Shown here: in pieces, positions 7,061 to 11,680 of the stretch
Layout: the number at the start of each line of letters is the position of its first letter
Position numbering within the stretch: the first letter of the stretch is position 1
NCBI GenBank assembly: GCA_949878535.1
Contig: CATLAS010000009.1
Span: 1-11,680, forward strand
DNA: 11,680 nucleotides
Direction of reading: 5' to 3'
From: an uncultured Eubacteriales bacterium
Lineage (GTDB): Bacteria; Bacillota; Clostridia; Oscillospirales; CAG-272
The notes under the pieces: model-generated
What the model was told of the DNA's origin: nothing
Databases searched by the model: none
What the model saw: the letters and a program-made list of their open reading frames with translations, nothing else
Position numbers and translations under genes: made by a program

Positions 7061-8029
7061 TCATCCCCAACCTAAGCGGGATAGCACGGCATTGCCGCTC
7101 ATTCCTCTAGAAACCCGGACGCGGGACAACGCCAAAGGATCGCATCCAGAAGTGTCTGCGCTATTATGGGTTGTATAGCCAAACTGATAACATTTTGACG
7201 CTTCCCCGATTACGAAATCATTGACCGTTCCGCCAGGATAGCATATCGCCTGAGGATATCTGCCCGTCAGATTATATAAAATTTCTCCGGACTGGGCAAA
7301 CTGCCACGCCAAATCCTCCGCCGACAAAGAAGTAAGCGATGGATGGGTATGGGTATGGGATTCAAACCGAACAAGGCCACTCGCCGCCATTTCTCGAATC
7401 ATATCCTCTGTGAGATACCCGGGCGTGTTGATCTTGGATGTGATCATAAATATGGTCGCCTTGGCGCCGTATTTCTTCAGTATGGGAAACATCTGGGTAT
7501 AATTATCTTCATACCCATCATCAAACGTAAGAATAATGCTTTTCCTTTCCGTCATAGCATATTCGTCCGCAAACAGAAATATACAGTCTGATGCGCAAAG
7601 CTTCTGCAGATGATCCTCAAACTCTGACGGGCGTACAAATAAATTGGTGAGCTCTGTATACGGCTGTTCCAAAATCAAATGATACATCAGGGCCGAAGGC
7701 GCATATGTCCCTGCAGGGCTTTCATTGTTGTCTCCTCTTGGCGACAGATCAATATTTCCACCGCCAGTGACTTCCACAGTCTGCATCGGTGCAGGCGCTG
7801 TCGTTTCAGGCGGCTGCATTACAGGTGCCGTTGTTTCGGGCAAATCCGTGGTAACAGGCGGATCCGTCTGGACGGGAGGAGAATCAACCGTATCTGTCCC
7901 GGTTGTTTGCTGCACGATATCTGTATCTGTGTTGGCAGGACGCAGCAGCGGTTGTGCACAGCCTGCTGCCATGCAGGATAACAGCAGCGCTGTCATCAAA
8001 AATGCAATTATTTTTATATTTCCTTTCAT
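7061..8029 (-). CDS. Polysaccharide deacetylase lipoprotein (NodB domain)
   Basis: The start is at 8029, not the longer frame (8101): GGAGG lies 6 nt upstream, and the protein then opens with a lipoprotein signal peptide (lipobox-like MAAGC, lipidated C24). A Thr/Pro/Gln-rich low-complexity linker (about 25-110) would hold the enzyme away from the membrane. The NodB domain follows (about 135-322) with motif 1 TFDDG (D170 predicted base, D171 metal ligand), motif 2 SHTHTHP (H225 and H229 metal ligands) and motif 3 CYPGG. It is therefore expected to be an active divalent-metal carbohydrate esterase 4, removing N- or O-acetyl groups from a surface or extracellular polysaccharide such as peptidoglycan or chitin-like chains. 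The 322-aa length is usual. It has its own promoter, is divergent from the Rrf2 gene, and has no clean terminator: copy 1 of the repeat begins 15 nt past its stop. Confidence 0.9.
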   Translation of the reverse strand: MKGNIKIIAFLMTALLLSCMAAGCAQPLLRPANTDTDIVQQTTGTDTVDSPPVQTDPPVTTDLPETTAPVMQPPETTAPAPMQTVEVTGGGNIDLSPRGDNNESPAGTYAPSALMYHLILEQPYTELTNLFVRPSEFEDHLQKLCASDCIFLFADEYAMTERKSIILTFDDGYEDNYTQMFPILKKYGAKATIFMITSKINTPGYLTEDMIREMAASGLVRFESHTHTHPSLTSLSAEDLAWQFAQSGEILYNLTGRYPQAICYPGGTVNDFVIGEASKCYQFGYTTHNSADTSGCDPLALSRVRVSRGMSGNAVLSRLGWG

Positions 8030-8143
8030 ATGCCGCCTCCATTTGGATCCTTCAATCAGGCACAAAGCGCCGTCATGCAAACGATTCAGCAACAGACCCA
8101 TCGCCTACGCGGCGGATGACATCTTGCTTTTCGTTATAATAGT

Positions 8144-8172
8144 ATTGTACATAATGAAGCAAATGCTGTCAA
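8144..8172 (-). promoter_or_regulatory. Promoter of the polysaccharide deacetylase gene
   Basis: The minus strand reads TTGACA (8167-8172), 17 nt, TACAAT (8144-8149), close to the sigma-A consensus. The predicted leader is about 108 nt and includes a small bulged hairpin (about 8099-8118, loop TACGC). Confidence 0.75.
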
Positions 8173-8226
8173 TCTTTTTCTTATTTCCAGAAATTGTACG
8201 ATAAAGTTCCATTTTTCAACGACATC

Positions 8227-8255
8227 TTGTAATTTGACGAAAAATGTTGTATTAT
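8227..8255 (+). promoter_or_regulatory. Possible promoter of the Rrf2-comEC unit
   Basis: TTGTAA (8227-8232) and TATTAT (8250-8255) are 17 nt apart on the plus strand, about 38 nt upstream of the Rrf2 start codon. The -35 is only a 4/6 match. A TTGACG (8234-8239) overlaps nearby but lacks a properly spaced -10. An imperfect inverted repeat, ACGACAT / ATGTTGT, flanks this region (about 8219-8250) and could be an autoregulatory site for the Rrf2 protein. That is speculative. Confidence 0.45.
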
Positions 8256-8293
8256 GTTACATGCACAGACACTAAATTAAGGAAGGTTAACAA

Positions 8294-8734
8294 ATGATCG
8301 TTTCTACAAAAGGCCGTTATGCACTGCGGGTAATGCTGTCTCTTGCAGAAGAAAAAACCGCGAATTATGTTCCTTTGCGGGACATTGCGAAAAAAGAAGA
8401 TATTTCCCTGAAATATCTGGAAAGTATCCTGGCAATCCTCAGCCGCGCTGGATTTGTAGACGCGCTGCGTGGAAGGGGCGGCGGATACCGGCTGACAAAA
8501 AATGCATCGGAATATACTGTCGGCAGTATCCTGCAGTATACGGAAGGTTCCATGGCAGCAGCAGCCTGCCCGGAATGCGGGGATGGTGCATGCAACAGAT
8601 CCAGTGCATGCAAAACACTTCCCCTGTGGAGAAATCTGGACAAAATCGTTAGTGATTATTTATGCAACATCACTTTAGAGGATCTGGCAGATCCGACATT
8701 TTTCACCGCTGACAATCAGAACACACCGACATGA
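8294..8734 (+). CDS. Rrf2-family transcriptional regulator with cysteine cluster
   Basis: 146 aa, the standard length for the family (IscR, CymR, NsrR). The ATG at 8294 follows AAGGAAGG. The N-terminal winged helix-turn-helix is clear: STKGRYALRVMLSLAE (4-19), the recognition segment ISLKYLESILAILSRAGFV (37-55), and the wing GRGGGYRLTK (60-69). The C-terminal part carries four cysteines, C92, C95, C100 and C106 (ACPECGDGACNRSSAC). IscR uses C92, C98, C104 and H107, so three cysteines fall at near-equivalent places; K107 replaces the histidine and C95 could be the fourth ligand. The protein is therefore likely an Fe-S cluster or redox/NO sensor and DNA-binding repressor. The stop codon overlaps the comEC start by 4 nt (ATGA), which ties the two genes together and makes local autoregulation plausible. 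Confidence 0.92.
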   Translation: MIVSTKGRYALRVMLSLAEEKTANYVPLRDIAKKEDISLKYLESILAILSRAGFVDALRGRGGGYRLTKNASEYTVGSILQYTEGSMAAAACPECGDGACNRSSACKTLPLWRNLDKIVSDYLCNITLEDLADPTFFTADNQNTPT

Positions 8735-11073
8735 TCAGGAAAGAAATACGACTGCGGCCTTTGTTTGGCGGATGCCTCAGCATGTATCTGGGCGCGTGGA
8801 TCCTTAATACGCTCCTGTCACGCAGCGTATTTGGTAAGGAAATCCGACTGGGTATCGGCATTCTGTTTTTTCTGGCAGCAGCAAGCATGCTGATTCTGCG
8901 GTTTTGTCCGAGCAGAACCATGCATCGTAAAACAAAAACAAAACGGGAGTCAGGAGCAAAAACAATCGGCTCCTGGTTCCCGTTTATTCTTGCACTGCTG
9001 ATTGGATGCAGTGCAGCTGGATGGCTCACCTGGGGAGAAGAATTGCGGCAAGAATACTATGACAGTTTTTCCGGAAAAGAAGCATATGTCACCGGCATCG
9101 TAACCGATGTGATATGGAGCGGTTCCTACGGCGGATACTATACGGTACATATTGATACTGTAGACGGAGAAAAGGAAGCATTTCAAATCAGTCTGGAAGC
9201 AGACAGCATATTGGAATTCGGCTGTGGTATTCACGGAAACATCACTTTTGAAAAACTTGGCGGACAGCAGACAGACGATGCGGAACAACGCAACTATTCC
9301 CGCTCCAAAGGAATCCAGGCAGAAGCAACAGGAAGCAGTATACGGACAACTGCCAAGCAGCCTTCCCCTTCCCTTCGCCTTTTGCTGTGGGGCAAAAGTG
9401 TACAAAAATATTTTTCCAATATATTGATCAGGCTGCTTGGCGACGACGCAGGCGGCTTTGCCGCCGCGCTGTTCTTAGGAAACCGAAGCGTATTGCCCGA
9501 TCATATCAAGCGAGATTTCACACGCCTTGGCATCTCCCACATTCTGGCGCTGAGCGGCATGCACCTCACTGTTGTCACCGGATTTGCCGGCGCAATCGGC
9601 AAGCGAATCGGCAGGCGGTGGGGAATCGGATTTTCCGTCACCGCAGCGCTACTGTATATGACAATTTCCGGTTTTTCTTCTTCCGTAACCCGCGCGGGCA
9701 TCATGCTGCTGATCTGCATGTTTTTGAAAATTATAGGAAAGAGCAGCGACAGCTTCACTAACCTGGGCATTGCCGTGTGCGCTATTCTCCTATGCAGCCC
9801 AGGCGCCTGCCGGGACGTGAGTTTACTCTTGTCCTTTTGGGGCGTGCTGGCAGTTCTCTTATATAACCGGGCAACAAAAACACCAGTGCTTGCGCCGGAA
9901 AAAAGGACTCACAAAGGGCTTGGCGGTCTGATTTTAAGACAGCTGCGATCTCTCAGCAATTTTCTCTTGCTTTCCGTCTGCGTAGTGCTGTTCATGCTGC
10001 CGCTGACCTGTCTGCTTTTCGGGCAGGTTTCTCTGCTTGCCCCTCTTTCCTGCGTTGTGTTCACTCCCTTAGCAACAGTCTTGCTTTGGATGCTTCCTAT
10101 TTTGTTATTGATCTCGCCATCGCCGCTGTTCACCGGGATACTGCTGCCAGCGGTACGGTTGATTCTGGATATAACCATTACTCTGGCAGGAAAGCTGTCC
10201 GAACTGCGGGGAATTTGTGCATCCCTACTGTATCCTTTTGCACCGATACTGACCATTGCAATATTCTGTTTTATTCTCTGGGCATTCTGTGCAGATCGAG
10301 GGAAACGACTCCTTCCTGCGTTCTGTACTGCAGCGGCAGTGTTGGTGTTAATCGGAAGCATCGCCGGCTGGCGCGTGCTGCATGCAAATCAGACGACAGC
10401 GGCAATGGTCAGCAATAACGAAACAGCTGTGCGGGCAGAGAAAAATGACGCAATTGTCATAACCAGCGGAGAGGACACCCTGCTGATTGACAATTCGGCA
10501 GGCGGATATTCTATTTTCCGGCAGAGCACAACTGCCTCTAAGAAGTGCTACTCCACAGAAATTGAAGCAGTTATGCTGACACATCCCCACAAGAAGCACA
10601 TTCAATCTCTGGAAAGACTCTGGAATCAGCAAAGAGTGCGGCAAATCTGGATTCCCAATGAGGACACGGAAATTTGCTATCAGCTATGTGAAAAGGCAGC
10701 GGCGGCCGGAATCAAAATCGTTACATATGTACCGGGAGAAACGCTGTCCTTTGGAAATGCACAGGTGACCACCTATGAAAGCGGATTTTTAGAGCGTTCG
10801 GTTCAACCGATTGTCAGAGTAGACATTGCGGCAAGCGGAGAACGGATGATATATCTGGGCGCTGCATATGCAGAAGCTTTTTCGCTGGATGAATTTAAGA
10901 CAGAGCCCGCCAGAGTGATATGGTTTGGTTCTCACGGTCCTTTATATAAAGAGGATGCAGACGCATCTAACCTTGCAGCTGGCTTTGTTTTCTGCACCGG
11001 AGGTGCGGAGGAATATATGTATACCGGTAATATACTTCCGTCCAAAAGGCGTTTTCGGTTTGGAGACGAATGA
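8731..11073 (+). CDS. comEC: ComEC/Rec2 competence DNA-uptake channel with degenerate C-terminal domain
   Basis: 780 aa, normal ComEC length. Two N-terminal spans (about 12-60) and another (about 85-103) precede an OB-fold region (about 112-200; EAYVTGIVTDVIWSG...). The polytopic competence domain (about 230-545) has the family signature LGISHILALSGMHLTVVTGF (266-285) and SVTRAGIM. ComEC forms the membrane pore that carries one DNA strand into the cytoplasm. The C-terminal metallo-beta-lactamase-like domain (about 560-770) is eroded. The DVGQGDA motif is reduced to EKNDA (570-574). HxDxDH became H618-P-H620-K-K622-H623, without the aspartates. The TGDA-like aspartate is replaced in YLGAAY (708-713). 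The HHGS-like motif is GSHGPL (733-738). Translation probably relies on coupling to the Rrf2 gene (4-nt ATGA overlap, no good Shine-Dalgarno). Confidence 0.93.
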   Translation: MIRKEIRLRPLFGGCLSMYLGAWILNTLLSRSVFGKEIRLGIGILFFLAAASMLILRFCPSRTMHRKTKTKRESGAKTIGSWFPFILALLIGCSAAGWLTWGEELRQEYYDSFSGKEAYVTGIVTDVIWSGSYGGYYTVHIDTVDGEKEAFQISLEADSILEFGCGIHGNITFEKLGGQQTDDAEQRNYSRSKGIQAEATGSSIRTTAKQPSPSLRLLLWGKSVQKYFSNILIRLLGDDAGGFAAALFLGNRSVLPDHIKRDFTRLGISHILALSGMHLTVVTGFAGAIGKRIGRRWGIGFSVTAALLYMTISGFSSSVTRAGIMLLICMFLKIIGKSSDSFTNLGIAVCAILLCSPGACRDVSLLLSFWGVLAVLLYNRATKTPVLAPEKRTHKGLGGLILRQLRSLSNFLLLSVCVVLFMLPLTCLLFGQVSLLAPLSCVVFTPLATVLLWMLPILLLISPSPLFTGILLPAVRLILDITITLAGKLSELRGICASLLYPFAPILTIAIFCFILWAFCADRGKRLLPAFCTAAAVLVLIGSIAGWRVLHANQTTAAMVSNNETAVRAEKNDAIVITSGEDTLLIDNSAGGYSIFRQSTTASKKCYSTEIEAVMLTHPHKKHIQSLERLWNQQRVRQIWIPNEDTEICYQLCEKAAAAGIKIVTYVPGETLSFGNAQVTTYESGFLERSVQPIVRVDIAASGERMIYLGAAYAEAFSLDEFKTEPARVIWFGSHGPLYKEDADASNLAAGFVFCTGGAEEYMYTGNILPSKRRFRFGDE

Positions 11074-11121
11074 TAAATCGACGTACAAAAAGGATCCACA
11101 TAGAGTTCCCACAAAGCAAAG

Positions 11122-11146
11122 AAAAAGGCCCCTTTGTGCAAAGGGG
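11122..11146 (-). terminator. Minus-strand terminator in the repeat's left end
   Basis: On the minus strand CCCCTTT / AAAGGGG (7 bp, loop GCAC) is followed by CC and five T. It faces comEC tail to tail and would stop transcripts arriving from the right edge. It forms the outer hairpin of repeat copy 2. Confidence 0.65.
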
Positions 11147-11330
11147 ATGACACGCCACAGACCATCACGAACTCAAAGCCTCCCCCCAGTAAAGGGAGAT
11201 GGGTTTTGCGCAGCAAAACTCGGAGGGATTGCTTATATATACTTCCGATTTATAGATTCTGTAAAATGATAGCATAACAATCCCTCACCCGCTAAAGCGG
11301 GAGCTCCCTTTGCACAAGGGAGCCTTTTTT
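11127..11330 (+). repeat. MITE-like modular palindromic repeat, copy 2
   Basis: It has the same architecture and orientation as copy 1. Two tandem left modules start at 11129 (CCCCTTTGTGCAAAGGGG) and 11179 (CCTCCCCCCAGTAAAGGGAG). A core from 11221 to 11287 is alignable to copy 1 (55 of 67). The inverted right arm (CAATCCCTC, hairpin CCCGC/GCGGG at 11288-11301, then a terminator hairpin) mirrors the left: read outward, both arms carry an AAGGGAG-containing stem, a small variable hairpin, and GAGGGATTG. It contains no open frame of note. The boundaries are approximate. Confidence 0.7.
11303..11330 (+). terminator. Rho-independent terminator 1 after comEC
   Basis: GCTCCCTT (11303-11310) pairs with AAGGGAGC (11316-11323) over a 5-nt loop, followed by C and six T. 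It is the first clean plus-strand terminator downstream of comEC, about 230 nt past its stop, and is built into the right arm of repeat copy 2. Confidence 0.85.
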
Positions 11331-11346
11331 GGTGGGCTACGCGACA

Positions 11347-11394
11347 GCCCCCTATGGAGCCACGTAGTGGATCCTCACATGGGGGCCTTTTTTT
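11347..11394 (+). terminator. Terminator 2 with a nested hairpin in its loop
   Basis: GCCCCC (11347-11352) pairs with GGGGGC (11381-11386), extended by ATG/CAT across a bulged T, followed by C and seven T. The loop contains its own small hairpin, CCAC-GTA-GTGG (11360-11370), inside GGAGCCACGTAGTGGATCC. Confidence 0.75.
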
Positions 11395-11412
11395 GTTAGA
11401 GTTAACGCGGGA

Positions 11413-11458
11413 GCTCCCTAGGATCCGCTACGCGGATCCAGCACAAGGAAGCCTTGTT
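11413..11458 (+). terminator. Degenerate terminator interrupted by an 8-bp hairpin
   Basis: The outer arms GCTCCCT and AAGGAAGC (one mismatch) correspond to terminator 1. The loop is interrupted by a perfect hairpin, GGATCCGC-TAC-GCGGATCC (11421-11439). The tail is CTTGTTT. It is probably a decayed terminator; its activity is doubtful. Confidence 0.45.
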
Positions 11459-11474
11459 TGGGGGCTATACGAGA

Positions 11475-11503
11475 GCTCCCTTTACCGGGGAGCCTTGTTA
11501 TTT
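11475..11503 (+). terminator. Weak terminator-like hairpin
   Basis: GCTCCC (11475-11480) pairs with GGGAGC (11488-11493) over a 7-nt loop. The tail CTTGTTATTT is only moderately T-rich. It is another member of the same hairpin family. Confidence 0.5.
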
Positions 11504-11540
11504 GGTACAACATTGACAGTTCCTTATAAAGTCGCGCAGC

Positions 11541-11564
11541 AGGTCCCCCACGGGGACCTTTTTT
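11541..11564 (+). terminator. Strong rho-independent terminator, last of the cluster
   Basis: AGGTCCCC (11541-11548) pairs perfectly with GGGGACCT (11552-11559) over a CAC loop, and five further T follow. This is the best terminator in the array; it ends just before the promoter at the right edge. Confidence 0.88.
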
Positions 11565-11603
11565 GTAGTTTGTACTGCACTCTATCTTTTTCCAAAATAT
11601 TGA

Positions 11604-11632
11604 TTGACTTTCTCCCCTGTTTCTTGTATCAT
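11604..11632 (+). promoter_or_regulatory. Promoter for a gene beyond the right edge
   Basis: TTGACT (11604-11609), 17 nt, TATCAT (11627-11632) on the plus strand; transcription would begin near 11639. The remaining bases hold only leader sequence, including a small inverted repeat, ACGAT-AGCGGA-ATCGT (11658-11673). No start codon with a ribosome-binding site is reached before the end. Confidence 0.7.
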
Positions 11633-11680
11633 GAAACGGAAACCAGCGTGATCAATACGATAGCGGAATCGTAAATCTCC

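Noticed and set aside
8030..8101. Upstream start for the deacetylase (position 8101)
   Set aside because: It would bury the lipoprotein signal peptide. GGAGG upstream of 8029 and the lipobox decide for the shorter form.
6835..11330. Composite transposon bounded by the two repeats
   Set aside because: There is no transposase, the repeats differ considerably, and no target-site duplication is visible. Dispersed repeats by chance are the simpler account.
11121..11564. CRISPR array suspected from repeated hairpins
   Set aside because: The units differ in length and sequence, are unevenly spaced, and have terminator tails. There are no uniform repeats or cas genes.
11354..11674. 106-codon plus-strand frame over the terminator array
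   Set aside because: It reads through five hairpins and T-runs and past a promoter. It has no ribosome-binding site and is not a gene.

Overview
The window looks like a whole short contig from a gut-type clostridial Firmicute, probably Oscillospirales. The taxonomic call is an inference from strong AGGAGG ribosome-binding sites, sigma-A-type promoters (TTGACA/17/TATCAT-like), GC-intermediate coding DNA with AT-rich intergenic DNA, and the modular palindromic repeats. No taxonomic marker gene is present. The exception is the left edge: bases 1 to about 125 encode, on the plus strand, a piece of a conjugative coupling ATPase that resembles Bacteroidota mobile elements. It abuts, back to back, a clostridial gene that is cut off at the same point. 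This is either a contig-end assembly chimera or a real insertion junction.

Left block (about 125-6400, all minus strand): a sugar-type ABC transport operon transcribed from a clear promoter at 6372-6400. It runs: structured leader of about 140 nt, a very large secreted solute-binding protein (1052 aa, with two N-terminal beta-sandwich carbohydrate-binding-like regions), an intercistronic UUCG-capped hairpin, permease 1, permease 2 (1-nt overlap), and a secreted NHL-repeat beta-propeller protein whose 3' end is lost at the junction. No ATPase gene is present, so the transporter presumably uses a shared MsmX-type ATPase encoded elsewhere.

Middle (about 6400-7050): an AT-rich, gene-free stretch with recurring ACATTTT-type motifs, followed by copy 1 of a palindromic MITE-like repeat.

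Right block (7061-11073): a polysaccharide-deacetylase lipoprotein gene on the minus strand, divergent from a two-gene plus-strand unit. That unit is an Rrf2-family regulator with a four-cysteine cluster, overlapping by 4 nt with comEC, the DNA-uptake channel. The C-terminal metallo-beta-lactamase-like domain of this ComEC has lost most of its expected metal-binding and catalytic residues.

Right end (11074-11680): copy 2 of the MITE-like repeat, then a run of tandem terminator hairpins, two of which carry a smaller hairpin nested in the loop. A good plus-strand promoter lies at the extreme right edge and its gene is off the contig. The points most worth following up are the pseudo-nuclease ComEC under a coupled Rrf2 regulator, the modular repeat and terminator array, the giant multi-domain binding protein, and the cross-phylum junction.
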